DNA from: Pseudomonadota bacterium
GTDB lineage: Bacteria; Pseudomonadota; Alphaproteobacteria; Micavibrionales; UBA2020
NCBI GenBank assembly: GCA_021849295.1
Contig: JAJZTA010000008.1
Span: 41,781-105,780, forward strand
DNA: 64,000 nucleotides
Direction: 5' to 3'
Of this stretch, positions 32,039-40,766 are shown in pieces (the stretch's first letter is position 1; every line of letters begins with the position of its first letter). A program made the translations under genes and the position numbers. The notes below the pieces were generated by a model, which saw only the letters and a program-made list of their open reading frames with translations, had not been told where the DNA came from and did not search any database.

Positions 32039-33391
32039 ATGAGTACAGATATCCAGAACAGCGAAGTTTTTCACCAACTACAGCAGCAAGCCGATCAGGG
32101 CGACGGACATGCCTGCGCCAAAGTCGGACACATATTCGCGACGGGCGACAGCAGCCTCGGGATCGCGCCGGATCACGCCCTCTCCATCCAATACTACGAA
32201 AAGGGCGCACAAACGGGCAACCTGCCCTGCAAATACGGCCTCGCGGCGGCCAGCATGGCGGAACAACCGGACAAAGCCATCTCCCTGCTTGAAGATTGCG
32301 CCAGACAAAATTATGTCTGGTCTCTCGCTACTTTGGGCGACCTTTACTTGCGCGGTCGCCATGTGACGCAAGACTCGCAAAAAGCCTGCCAGTATCTGGA
32401 GCAATATACGACGCTCTGCCGTCCGGATACCGTCGGGGAACATACGTTCAAAGTCAGGTGGGATCTGGTGCTTTACCCGATCTGCCTGTTGCTCGGCATC
32501 GGCTGCCAGAAGGACGAGGCAAAAGCGATGAAGGTTCTGAAGGAGCTTGCCGATCTCGGCAACCTCAGCGCCTCCGACACCCTGCACACCGGAAAGCTGA
32601 ACGACTGGATGGCAGCCAAGCGTTTCAACTTCGATACCAAGACGAACGGCCCCGTCTTCCTCTTCAATCCGGCAACACAGCTTCCGGCAACGCAAACAGC
32701 GGCCTTCGCCGCGCGCCCGCCGCGCATCAACAATCCGCAATACCAGGTCGTGCATAAAGAACACCTCGACCGTTTTTTGCAGCGCACGCTGATTCCCGAC
32801 GAACCCATCTTGATGCGCGGCGTATTTCCGCGCATCTACACCGTCGATTCCGTCCTCTGGCTGCTCGCTTTTCTTCTGACCGGACGCTGGGTGGAGCATC
32901 TGATGGCCTTGCATGGCAACGAGCTATATGCTGCCCTGCCCGACAAGATTTACGCCTTCCTTTATCAATATCCGCAGTTGCCTGTCGTCGTTTTCGGCCT
33001 CGTCGGCCTTTTTATCTTCCTGCAGCGCATGATCAGAAAGTGGACGACGGAAATCGTCCTGACCAACAAGCGCTTCATATACAAGCACGGACTTTTTCAC
33101 ATCGAGATGGTGCAAATGAACTTCTGGCAGATCGAGCATTCGGACGTGACGCAATCCATGCTCGGCAGCTGGCTGGATTATGGCCGTGTCCGCATCCAAA
33201 GCTGGGCGCTACAGCACGGCGAAGATCCCGCCAGCCAGCACGGTGCTCTTGTTCTGCCGCTGATCTCGCATCCCTACCTGTTTTCGCGCCTGATCGAAGA
33301 CAACAGGCAACTGCCTTATAAAAGCGGTCAGCAGGGTCAGGGCGGCGGCCAGCAGGTCCCCATGCCCATGTGGGGAGGGATGCGGCATTAG
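32039..33391 (+). CDS. Sel1-repeat and bacterial PH-domain membrane protein
   Basis: This 450-residue protein combines Sel1-like TPR repeats in the N-terminal half (about residues 15-180, for example ALSIQYYEKGAQTGNLPCKYGLAAA) with two membrane segments near 271-283 and 314-330. A bacterial PH (bPH2/YdbS-like) domain then spans about 335-420, with TNKRFIYKHGLFHIE and an LGSWLDYGRVRI strand. The C-terminus is Gly/Gln-rich. The Sel1 part would face the cytoplasm. There is no signal peptide. GGGAAA precedes the ATG. The function is unknown; the fusion is unusual to my knowledge. Confidence 0.72.
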   Translation: MSTDIQNSEVFHQLQQQADQGDGHACAKVGHIFATGDSSLGIAPDHALSIQYYEKGAQTGNLPCKYGLAAASMAEQPDKAISLLEDCARQNYVWSLATLGDLYLRGRHVTQDSQKACQYLEQYTTLCRPDTVGEHTFKVRWDLVLYPICLLLGIGCQKDEAKAMKVLKELADLGNLSASDTLHTGKLNDWMAAKRFNFDTKTNGPVFLFNPATQLPATQTAAFAARPPRINNPQYQVVHKEHLDRFLQRTLIPDEPILMRGVFPRIYTVDSVLWLLAFLLTGRWVEHLMALHGNELYAALPDKIYAFLYQYPQLPVVVFGLVGLFIFLQRMIRKWTTEIVLTNKRFIYKHGLFHIEMVQMNFWQIEHSDVTQSMLGSWLDYGRVRIQSWALQHGEDPASQHGALVLPLISHPYLFSRLIEDNRQLPYKSGQQGQGGGQQVPMPMWGGMRH

Positions 33392-33429
33392 GACTTATTA
33401 CCGTTTATTAGACTTATTACCGTTTATTA
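33392..33429. repeat. Perfect tandem repeat of 19 bases
   Basis: GACTTATTACCGTTTATTA occurs twice without spacer (33392-33410 and 33411-33429), starting one base after the Sel1-PH gene stop. The rest of the 233-base gap to the next start is AT-rich and shows no other gene. Confidence 0.85.
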
Positions 33430-33624
33430 TATGTGGAAATCTCCTTATCCGTTCATTATAAGGTTACGGTATATAAGTTGTTATATATGTAAATTAAAAA
33501 CTCTACCTCTTAAAAACGATTTTTTATTGCTCAATATCCAGATGCGCTTCTTTAGGGGAGGCGTAGAGTCATGTTGGGGTGGCTAAAACACCTCTATTTC
33601 AAACAACCTCTAAGGAGACTTCAA

Positions 33625-33771
33625 ATGCAAAACAACAAAAAAGACCAGCATCAAAAACCCCAAAGCGGCACGAGCAATAAAACCGGCTCCTGCGGGTCCA
33701 ACGCCCCGAAGAAACCGGAACACACCGGCTCCTGCGGCGGCGACAAAGGCAAGAAGGGTTCTTGCGGCTAA
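33625..33771 (+). CDS. 48-residue GSCG-repeat peptide
   Basis: The ORF encodes MQNNKKDQHQKPQSG and then three GSCG units (TGSCGSN, TGSCGGD, KGSCG at the C-terminus) in a Lys/Gly/Ser-rich chain. AAGGAG stands 8 bases before the ATG, and a strong intrinsic terminator follows the stop, so the ORF is very likely expressed. An upstream in-frame ATG at 33571 lacks such a site. No signal peptide is seen. Metal binding through the cysteines, or a modified-peptide precursor, are both possible. I know no named family. Confidence 0.6.
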   Translation: MQNNKKDQHQKPQSGTSNKTGSCGSNAPKKPEHTGSCGGDKGKKGSCG

Positions 33772-33798
33772 AGATCTGTCTATATTCTTGATAAAAAG

Positions 33799-33831
33799 GA
33801 AGCCGGGCAAATCCCGGCTTCTTTTTTTTTT
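33799..33831 (+). terminator. Strong intrinsic terminator
   Basis: GAAGCCGGG (33799-33807) pairs with CCCGGCTTC (33813-33821) around a CAAAT loop and is followed by ten T. It ends the transcript of the 48-residue peptide gene and isolates it from the efflux genes downstream. Confidence 0.93.
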
Positions 33832-33913
33832 AAGCAATTTGCGTCCTGTAAATATCCGCTATATCTGTGATACCATTGTTCAGATTATCGAGACTCACCA
33901 TCAGGCATACACC

Positions 33914-35380
33914 ATGTCCGCACAAACCTATCCTGTCAAAACCGCCCCGCCGATGAAAAACATCGCGCCCGTCATGCTGTGTATCGCCGCTCTGCTATCC
34001 TCCTGCGCGCCGGTCGGGCCTGATTTCAAGTCTCCCCAGCCGCCGGCGGAAAAAAACTACACGCAGGGAAAAGAGCTCCTCACCCCCGCGCAGCATCTTT
34101 CCCTCGGCAGTCAGTTGAAAAGAGACTGGTGGCGGCTCTATGCGTCCGATGCGCTGAACAACACCATTAATCAGGCACTTGCCCATAACTACAGCATCGC
34201 CGCCGCGCAGCAAACGCTCGCGGCGACAGAAGAAGCCGTCACTTCGGCCCATGGCGAACTGATGCCGCAAGTCGCGCTGAATGGCCAAGTCGCGCGGACA
34301 AAAAACGGCGTGGCCCTGTTCGGCCCTTCGAACATCAAAATCCCCCCCTTCACGGCTTATGAGGCAGGCCCGTCTCTCAGCTGGACACTCGACATCTTCG
34401 GCGGACAACGCCGCGCGACCGAACGGCAAAAAGCGCTCGCCCAGTACCAGTATTACAAGCTCGATGCCGCCTATGTCGAACTGACGGGCAACGTCGTCGC
34501 CGAAGCGCTCGACATCGCCTCCGCGAAAGCGGAAACGAACACGGTGTTGAAAATCATCGGCGAAGACAAAAAAACGCTGCGGCTGGTCGAAACCGCCTAC
34601 AAGGCGGGTGCGGAAACGAAGGTGGACATTCTCGCCGCCAAGAGTCAGCTTGAGAACAACCGCGCCCTGCTGCCGCCGCTCCGTCAGCGCATCGCCGTCG
34701 CCGAGCACGCGCTCGCCGTTCTGGTCGGCCAGCCGCCCGGCAACTGGACACCGCCCGCCTTCACGCTGAAAAGCCTTATCCTGCCGCAGGAACTGCCGGT
34801 GAGCCTTCCGTCGCAAATGGCGCACGAGCGTCCGGACATCCTCGCCGCAGAAGCGAACCTGCACGCCGCCAGCGCGGCGGTCGGCGTCGCCACCGCGAAC
34901 ATGTACCCGCACATCACGCTCTCGGCCACAACGCTACAGGAAGCACTGGTGCCTGGGCAATTATTCAACGGCACCGCCAACGCCTGGAACATGATCGGCG
35001 GCGTGGGCGCGCCGATTTTCAACGGCGGCTCGCTTTCCGCGCAAAAACGCGCCGCGGTGGACGCTTACAACGCTGCGCTGCTGCAATATAAACAAACCGT
35101 CCTCGTCGCCTTCGAACAGGTGGCGGACGCGCTCACCGGCCTCGGTCACGACAACGAACTGGTCACCGCGCAACAGCGCGCCTACAACACGGCGCACGCC
35201 GCCTTAAGCCTGACGCGAAAAAGCTATCAGGCCGGCGAAACCAACCTGCTGCGCGTGCAGGACTCCGAACGGCAACTGGCGGAGGCGGAGCTGGGACTGA
35301 TCCGCGCCCAAAGCCGCCGCTATCAGGACACGGCGAAATTGTTCGTCGCGCTCGCCCGCGCACCGGTGACGCGATATTAA
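33914..35380 (+). CDS. NodT/TolC-family outer-membrane efflux lipoprotein
   Basis: This protein of up to 488 residues is the outer-membrane channel of a tripartite efflux pump. The lipobox LLSSC follows MKNIAPVMLCIAA. The pattern CAPVGPDFKSPQPP and repeated helical segments such as QTLAATEEAVTSAHGELMPQV and the RPDILAAEANLHAASAAVGVA motif are typical of the NodT family. The start is uncertain: ATG at 33914 or the ATG at 33953 directly before MKNIAPVM, neither with a strong ribosome site. The MFS gene follows after 12 bases, but no periplasmic adaptor gene is present. Confidence 0.9.
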   Translation: MSAQTYPVKTAPPMKNIAPVMLCIAALLSSCAPVGPDFKSPQPPAEKNYTQGKELLTPAQHLSLGSQLKRDWWRLYASDALNNTINQALAHNYSIAAAQQTLAATEEAVTSAHGELMPQVALNGQVARTKNGVALFGPSNIKIPPFTAYEAGPSLSWTLDIFGGQRRATERQKALAQYQYYKLDAAYVELTGNVVAEALDIASAKAETNTVLKIIGEDKKTLRLVETAYKAGAETKVDILAAKSQLENNRALLPPLRQRIAVAEHALAVLVGQPPGNWTPPAFTLKSLILPQELPVSLPSQMAHERPDILAAEANLHAASAAVGVATANMYPHITLSATTLQEALVPGQLFNGTANAWNMIGGVGAPIFNGGSLSAQKRAAVDAYNAALLQYKQTVLVAFEQVADALTGLGHDNELVTAQQRAYNTAHAALSLTRKSYQAGETNLLRVQDSERQLAEAELGLIRAQSRRYQDTAKLFVALARAPVTRY

Positions 35381-35392
35381 ACTGCCCCGTAC

Positions 35393-36835
35393 ATGAACAT
35401 ACCGCTCTCTCCGACCGTTAAAAAATATCTGCCCTGGGTCGTGGCTTCCGCGCTCTTCATGGAGCAGCTGGATTCGACCATCGTCAATACCGCCGTGCCT
35501 GCCATGGCGGCGAACCTGCACGTGACGCCGCTCAGCCTCAAGACGGTCGTCACGAGCTACATCCTCAGCTTCGCCGTCTGCATCCCCGTCAGCGGCTGGA
35601 TGGTCGACCGTTTCGGCACGCGACGCGTCTTCGCCGCCGCCATCGCCGTCTTCACGGCCGCCTCTATGCTCTGCGGCCTCGCTCTCAACGTACCGATGCT
35701 CGTCGTCGCGCGGATCATACAGGGTGTCGGCGCGGCGATGATGATGCCTGTCGGGCGCATCACCATCATCCGCGCCTTTCCGAAGGCGGAATTGCTGCAG
35801 GCCATGAACTTCGTCATCATTCCGGCGCTGATCGGCCCGCTGCTCGGCCCGACGGTCGGCGGAGTGATCGTGCATTTTCTGCCGTGGCGGGTGATCTTTT
35901 TCGTCAACCTGCCGATCGGGCTTGCCGCGCAGGTTCTGATCCACCGCTACATGCCGGATTACCGCAGCGACGCGCCGCGCCCGCTCGACGTCACGGGCTT
36001 CGTCCTCTTCGGTGCCGGATCCGCGCTCATCTCGTGGCTGCTGGAAATCTTCGGAGAGCATTTCATCTCCGCCAACGCCACAAGCCTGCTGTTGCTGCTG
36101 GCGGCAGTCCTTCTCGGCGCCTATGTCTGGCATGCGCGGGAAATCGCGTATCCTCTGCTAAAACTGTCGCTTTTCAAGGTCAGAACCTATTCCATCGCCG
36201 TCTGCGGCGGCTTTATCACCCGCCTTGGCATCTCCGGCATGCCCTTCCTTCTGCCGTTGCTTTATCAGGTCGGCTTCGGCATGCCCGCGTGGGAATCCGG
36301 CCTGCTGATGATGCCGGCCGCGCTCGCCGCCATGGGTATGAAGGCCCTGTGCCCCGCCATTCTCAAACGCTTCGGCTACCGCAGGGTTCTGGTGATCAAT
36401 ACGGTCATGAGCGGCATCATAACGGGCCTTTTCGCGCTGATCGGGCCGGAAACGTCGATTTTGTTCATCATCATTCTCAGCCTGTGGCGCGGATTTTTGA
36501 ACTCGCTGCAATTCTCCAGCATGAACTCGATGGCCTACGCCGACATTGAGGACGGCGACACGAGCATGGCCAGCACGCTTGCCAGTTCCCTGCAGCAGAT
36601 GTCCGCCAGCTTCGGCCTTGCCGGCGGCTCGCTCATCGCCGGATGGTTCCTCGGCCGCCATCTGCAATCCGACCATGCCGCCGTGATCACGGCGCTGCAT
36701 CACGCCTTTATCGCCCTCGGCGTATTCACTGTGCTGTCGTCACTGACGTTCTGGCTGCTGCATCCGGACGACGGCGAAAGCGTCAGCCGCGCACATGTCG
36801 AGAAGAAGGACAAAAAACGGCGCGCCCGCCACTAG
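35393..36835 (+). CDS. MFS drug exporter, DHA2 (EmrB/QacA) type
   Basis: This 480-residue inner-membrane proton antiporter probably exports drugs or other small molecules. The family motifs are visible: LDSTIVNTAVPAM near residue 26 (motif D1), GWMVDRFGTRRVF (motif A) and GPLLGPTVGGVIV (motif C). About 14 hydrophobic segments are seen. It is probably co-transcribed with the NodT-like gene 12 bases upstream. The usual EmrA-type adaptor is missing here. The TAG stop lies in a CTAG shared with the stop of the convergent dioxygenase gene. Confidence 0.9.
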   Translation: MNIPLSPTVKKYLPWVVASALFMEQLDSTIVNTAVPAMAANLHVTPLSLKTVVTSYILSFAVCIPVSGWMVDRFGTRRVFAAAIAVFTAASMLCGLALNVPMLVVARIIQGVGAAMMMPVGRITIIRAFPKAELLQAMNFVIIPALIGPLLGPTVGGVIVHFLPWRVIFFVNLPIGLAAQVLIHRYMPDYRSDAPRPLDVTGFVLFGAGSALISWLLEIFGEHFISANATSLLLLLAAVLLGAYVWHAREIAYPLLKLSLFKVRTYSIAVCGGFITRLGISGMPFLLPLLYQVGFGMPAWESGLLMMPAALAAMGMKALCPAILKRFGYRRVLVINTVMSGIITGLFALIGPETSILFIIILSLWRGFLNSLQFSSMNSMAYADIEDGDTSMASTLASSLQQMSASFGLAGGSLIAGWFLGRHLQSDHAAVITALHHAFIALGVFTVLSSLTFWLLHPDDGESVSRAHVEKKDKKRRARH

Positions 36836-37632
36836 CCACAACGATAGCCCGACAAGGCGACGCCGTTGACGAGGCCGTGGAAATCCACCGCACCCTTGCT
36901 GTCTTCCGCCGCCCCCGCGGCGACCATCAGTGGCAATAAATGTTCCGCCCGCGGATGCGCCTCCCGTGCGGCAGGCGCTTCTTTCCAATGGAGCAGCCGT
37001 TCGCCGCGCGTTTTTGCATCCGCCATGACCGTCTCTGTCAGCCAGCCATCGAACGTTTCCGATGCCGGATCGTTGCCGCTGAAAAAACGTTTCAGATTGT
37101 GATAGCTCATGCCGCTGCCGACAATGAGAACATTTTCCCGCCGCAGCGGCGACAGCGCGCGCCCTGCCGCCAGATGCTCCGCGGGATCAAGCCCGTGCTT
37201 CAAAGACAACTGAACGATAGGAATATCGGCTTCGGGAAAAATCAGTTTGAACGGAATAAAAACACCGTGGTCAAAGCCGCGTTCCACGTCCGTGCGTACG
37301 GTAATACCATTCTTTTCAAGGAGACCGAAAATCTTTTGCGCCAGCGCCGGCGCGCCTGCTGCCGGATATTTTATCTGATAGGTATGCTCGGGAAACCCGT
37401 AAGAATCATAAATCAACGACGGCGCCGGATTCGTCATGACCGTAAATTCGGGCTCTTCCCAATGCGCGGAGATCACGACGACCGCCGCAGGCTTTTGCGG
37501 CAAGGTTGCGGCAATCCCTTTCAGATACGCCGCCATTTCCTCCCACGTTTCCGGCGGATCCCAATCCATGAAAAAGCAGGGGCCGCCGCCGTGCGGAATG
37601 AAAAGAGCGGGCATGGGTGAATTTGCGTTCAT
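36832..37632 (-). CDS. Extradiol dioxygenase, DODA (YgiD) type
   Basis: This 266-residue enzyme belongs to the class III extradiol (LigB-like) dioxygenases that open catechol rings. Metal ligands are visible: H14 in PHGGGP, H57 in SAHWE, and probably H122 in FDHGVFIP. GSGMSYHNL and HPRAEHLLPLMVA are further family motifs. Closest in pattern is the 4,5-DOPA dioxygenase group, but the natural substrate is unknown. Its stop overlaps that of the MFS gene by 4 bases. A terminator-like palindrome stands upstream at 37694-37723. Confidence 0.9.
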   Translation of the reverse strand: MNANSPMPALFIPHGGGPCFFMDWDPPETWEEMAAYLKGIAATLPQKPAAVVVISAHWEEPEFTVMTNPAPSLIYDSYGFPEHTYQIKYPAAGAPALAQKIFGLLEKNGITVRTDVERGFDHGVFIPFKLIFPEADIPIVQLSLKHGLDPAEHLAAGRALSPLRRENVLIVGSGMSYHNLKRFFSGNDPASETFDGWLTETVMADAKTRGERLLHWKEAPAAREAHPRAEHLLPLMVAAGAAEDSKGAVDFHGLVNGVALSGYRCG

Positions 37633-37693
37633 AGGACCAGATTAAAACTGCGCCACAAAAAATACCACGGCGATTTCGAAGAAGAAAAATCAA

Positions 37694-37723
37694 AAGAGCT
37701 TCTCCCGCGGGAGAAGCCCTTTG
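37694..37723 (-). terminator. Terminator of the low-complexity protein gene
   Basis: GCTTCTCCC at 37698-37706 and GGGAGAAGC at 37709-37717 form a stem extended by AAAG/CTTT. On the minus strand it is followed by TTTTGATTTTTC. It lies just after the stop at 37742 and before the dioxygenase start. Confidence 0.75.
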
Positions 37724-37741
37724 ATCTATCACAAGCAGCTT

Positions 37742-38410
37742 TTAGTTGCCGTTGCCTGGCGTACCGTTGGGTCCGACGCCATTGCTGCCGCCGCCACCGT
37801 TGCCGTTATCGGAACCGCCTCCGTTGTTCTGGCCGTTATTGCCATTACCGAGGCCGTTGCCGCCGTTGCCATTGCCATTGTTCATGCCACCGTTCCCGTT
37901 GCCATTGTCCTGACCACCGGAAGAAGACGGGGGCGCGCCGTTGCCGCCATTCCGGCCGAACCGGTCGCGGAAACGGCCTTCATGACGTCCCATGTTGCCC
38001 TGACCGCCCTGGCCCTGCTGCATGGTGCCTTGACCCTGCATATCGCCCTGACGGTGGTCACGACGGCGGTCACGCTGGCGATGATCCTGTCTGCGATCAT
38101 GACGGCGGTCCATCTGTCTGTGATCCTGTCTGCGGTCTTGCCCGCGATCTCCCATACGGTCGCCGCCGCGGTCTCCCATGCGATCTCCACGGTCAGCCAT
38201 ACGGTCACCTCGACCGCCGCCATCGCCCCAACGGCCCTGGCGATCGCCCATACGATCCCCCATGCGACCGCCGCGGTCTCCCATACGGTCACCGCCGCGG
38301 AAATGTTCACCGCCACCCCATCCGCGTGCAACGGCAGAATGTGAAGCAAGCGTTCCCGCAAGGAACAGGCCTGCTGACAGTATAAGTACCTTTTTATGGA
38401 ATCCCTTCAT
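37742..38410 (-). CDS. Secreted Gly/Arg/Asp/Asn-rich repeat protein
   Basis: This 222-residue protein has a signal peptide (about residues 1-28, ending HSAVA). Next come repeats built on RMGDR (DRMGDRGGRMGDRMGDRQGR), then an RRQDHRQ-type basic/His region, a QGQGTMQQ stretch, and an Asn-Gly tail (NGNGNGGMNNGNGNGGNG). No fold is expected. GGGAG stands before the ATG and a terminator follows, so I take this strand as coding, not the hydrophobic frame on the other strand. A cell-envelope or polyanion-binding role is possible, but nothing proves it. Confidence 0.65.
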   Translation of the reverse strand: MKGFHKKVLILSAGLFLAGTLASHSAVARGWGGGEHFRGGDRMGDRGGRMGDRMGDRQGRWGDGGGRGDRMADRGDRMGDRGGDRMGDRGQDRRQDHRQMDRRHDRRQDHRQRDRRRDHRQGDMQGQGTMQQGQGGQGNMGRHEGRFRDRFGRNGGNGAPPSSSGGQDNGNGNGGMNNGNGNGGNGLGNGNNGQNNGGGSDNGNGGGGSNGVGPNGTPGNGN

Positions 38411-38552
38411 GTAGATCTCCCTTTTTGAATTTCTCCAGACGCCGGAATGGCTGCATCTATAATTTTATGATGCCGGCATTTAAGAAAGTTATAACGAACA
38501 GGGACCGTACAATTTTTATTATTTCTAATTAAACATAAATGAAGATTATTCT

Positions 38553-39074
38553 TTACTTCTGCTTATTAAATAAATGTAAATATTGGCCATAACCTTCTGC
38601 CTTCATTTTGTCCTCGGGGATAAAGCGCAAGGCCGCCGAATTAATGCAATAGCGCAGACCGCCCTTGTCCGCAGGGCCGTCATCAAACACATGGCCAAGA
38701 TGCCCGTGGCTCGAGACCGACCGCACCTCCTCGCGTACCATGCCGTGCGAGGTATCTTTCACGTCATAAACGGTGTTGGCATCGATAGGCTTGGTAAAGC
38801 TCGGCCAGCCTGTGCCGGAATCGAATTTATCCGTTGATGAAAACAGCGGCTTGCCGGACTGCACATCCACATAGATGCCTGCCGCATGATTGTCCCAATA
38901 AGCATTGTCAAAGGCGGGTTCCGTGCCATTCTCTTCGGTCACATATTTTTCCATTTCGGTCAAAGGTTGCTTCATACCCGTTTTCTCCTTGTTGTGATTC
39001 GCGGCGCCATAGGCCCAAACGCTCCCTATCAGCAGCACGGAAAGCATGATTATGCCCGATAAAGCCTTTTTCAT
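38553..39074 (-). CDS. msrB: Exported methionine-R-sulfoxide reductase MsrB
   Basis: This 173-residue enzyme reduces methionine-R-sulfoxide in proteins. An N-terminal signal or anchor (about residues 1-25) places it outside the cytoplasm. The catalytic cysteine is C143 in [11 protein letters not shown]. The two CxxC zinc sites of many MsrB proteins are absent: the segment reads [23 protein letters not shown] and [14 protein letters not shown] are family motifs. ATG at 39074 has GGGGAGGGG just upstream; the longer frame to 39146 is unlikely. It is divergent from msrA across 72 bases. Confidence 0.9.
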   Translation of the reverse strand: MKKALSGIIMLSVLLIGSVWAYGAANHNKEKTGMKQPLTEMEKYVTEENGTEPAFDNAYWDNHAAGIYVDVQSGKPLFSSTDKFDSGTGWPSFTKPIDANTVYDVKDTSHGMVREEVRSVSSHGHLGHVFDDGPADKGGLRYCINSAALRFIPEDKMKAEGYGQYLHLFNKQK

Positions 39075-39146
39075 CACCCCTCCCCTGAAGACGTGATAAT
39101 CATGTATAATGGTAATTATACCACATTTTTTGCAAAGGCAGGCCAC

Positions 39147-39827
39147 ATGGCAAATGACATTCTTAAAAAATCACTGGGCCTTTTATCGGTCGCGGGCATT
39201 GCCTGCGGTATCTCCTGCGCGCACGCAGCCACCCCCCTGCCAGCGCCGCGTCTGGACGAAGTCGCGCCCAAGACGGCGGAAAACAGGGTCATCGTCCTAT
39301 CCGGCGGCTGCTTTTGGGGCGTGCAGGCCGTTTTCCAGCATGTGAAGGGGGTCGTCAAGGCCGTTTCCGGCTATGCTGGAGGCACTGCGGACACAGCCAA
39401 TTACTCGGATGTCAGCACAGGGACGACGGAGCATGCGGAATCCGTCGAGGTGATTTACAATCCCGAGGAGATTTCCGCCGGAAAGCTCTTGCAAGTCTTT
39501 TTCTCCGTCGCGCACGACCCGACGGAACTCAACCGACAGGGACCGGACACGGGCACGCAATACCGCTCCGCCATTTTTTACACCACGCCCGAACAGGAGA
39601 AAATCGCGCAGGATTATATCGCGCAACTTGACGCCGCCCATGTGTTCTCTAAACCGATCGTCACACAAGTCAGCCCGTTGCGGAAATTTTATGCCGCCGA
39701 GGCCTATCACCAGAATTATGCCGCCGAGCATCCCGACAACCCCTACATCGTCACCAACGACCTGCCGAAAGTCGCCGACCTCAAAAAGGAATTCAAAGAC
39801 ATCTACGTGGAAGGAAAATTCAAATAA
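39147..39827 (+). CDS. msrA: Exported methionine-S-sulfoxide reductase MsrA
   Basis: This 226-residue enzyme reduces methionine-S-sulfoxide. The signal region spans about residues 1-28 (ending SCAHA). The catalytic motif GGCFWG has C55. [40 protein letters not shown] and EAYHQNY are all MsrA hallmarks. With the divergent exported MsrB this makes a complete extracytoplasmic repair pair for both stereoisomers. ATG at 39147 is preferred over the in-frame ATG at 39093. A strong terminator follows. Confidence 0.92.
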   Translation: MANDILKKSLGLLSVAGIACGISCAHAATPLPAPRLDEVAPKTAENRVIVLSGGCFWGVQAVFQHVKGVVKAVSGYAGGTADTANYSDVSTGTTEHAESVEVIYNPEEISAGKLLQVFFSVAHDPTELNRQGPDTGTQYRSAIFYTTPEQEKIAQDYIAQLDAAHVFSKPIVTQVSPLRKFYAAEAYHQNYAAEHPDNPYIVTNDLPKVADLKKEFKDIYVEGKFK

Positions 39828-39830
39828 AAA

Positions 39831-39862
39831 AAAGAGCCCACTTTGGAGAGAGTGGGCTCTTT
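39831..39862 (+). terminator. Intrinsic terminator after msrA
   Basis: AAAGAGCCCACT (39831-39842) pairs with AGTGGGCTCTTT (39851-39862) around an 8-base loop, 3 bases after the msrA stop. The U-side T run is inside the stem. The gap beyond it to 40073 has no gene; it must hold the promoter of the two-component system. Confidence 0.85.
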
Positions 39863-40073
39863 CAGGGTAGTACCACAAAAAAGCGCCTGCCGCTTCACCA
39901 ACCAAGAAGGAGAGGCAGGCACGAGTCAAGGATCGCCGAATCGCCTTGTTTTCTCAAGAAAAACATTTGCATTTATTTGCACCTGTGGCGCAAAATTGTA
40001 AGCTGAACGTAAGATTAATCACCTAGGATGCCGCGCTTGCAGCGGGTGTAAAACGAATCGATTTAGGAATAAA

Positions 40074-40766
40074 ATGCGTATTCTACTCGTTGAAGACAAC
40101 GCCCGCCTCTCGGATGCCGTCACGGAAAGTCTCTATAAAGCCGGCTTTGAAGTGGACGCGGTTGCCGAGGGCGAAGACGCGCTGTCCGCCGCGCAAAGCC
40201 AGACGTACGATGCCGTCATTCTCGATCTCGGCTTGCCCGACGTCGACGGCATGACGGTTCTCGGCACGTTGCGCAACCGGAAAAACACGGTTCCCGTCCT
40301 CATTCTCACCGCGCGCGACACGCTTTCCGACAAAATTTCCGGCCTCAACAGCGGCGCGGACGATTACATGATCAAGCCTTTCGAGGTGGACGAGCTGATC
40401 GCGCGCGTCAAAGTGCTGATCCGGCGTCAGGCTGGCACCGCGGGCACGGTCATCAAAATAAACAACCTCTCCTTCGATACGATCAAGCGGATGGCGCAGA
40501 TAGACGGCTCCACGCTCGCCCTGTCCAGACGGGAGCTAGACCTGCTCGAGCAGCTTATCCACGCCGCCCACAAGGTCGTCACCAAAAAATCCATCGAGCA
40601 GCGCGTTTATAGTTACGGCGAGACGGGGTCGGCAAACTCGATAGAAGTGCTGGTCCACAGACTGCGCAAAAAACTCGCCGAGCATGAAGCCGATATTGAA
40701 ATACATACGCTCAAAGGCATAGGCTACATGATGACGGGACCGGATCATAATGCCGCAAAAAAATAA
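40074..40766 (+). CDS. OmpR-family response regulator
   Basis: This 230-residue regulator has a receiver domain with phospho-acceptor D51 in ILDLGLPDVDGM, acidic pocket residues EDN at 7-9 and K101 in MIKPFEVDEL. A C-terminal OmpR/PhoB winged helix follows (about residues 130-225, ending HTLKGIGYMM). It overlaps the downstream sensor kinase gene by 17 bases, so the two form a translationally coupled pair of the QseB/TctD kind. The target genes are unknown; the msr genes upstream are candidates only by position. Confidence 0.93.
   Translation: MRILLVEDNARLSDAVTESLYKAGFEVDAVAEGEDALSAAQSQTYDAVILDLGLPDVDGMTVLGTLRNRKNTVPVLILTARDTLSDKISGLNSGADDYMIKPFEVDELIARVKVLIRRQAGTAGTVIKINNLSFDTIKRMAQIDGSTLALSRRELDLLEQLIHAAHKVVTKKSIEQRVYSYGETGSANSIEVLVHRLRKKLAEHEADIEIHTLKGIGYMMTGPDHNAAKK

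Noticed and set aside
37721..38344. Hydrophobic Ala/Val/Thr-rich frame on the plus strand
   Set aside because: It is the complement of the RMGDR/NG repeats. The minus-strand gene has a signal peptide, ribosome site and terminator; the plus frame has none.
39885..39920. Inverted repeat GCCTGCC/GGCAGGC with 22-base loop as a small RNA
   Set aside because: The stem is only 7 pairs with a long loop and no clear promoter or T run. It may be chance next to the real msrA terminator.
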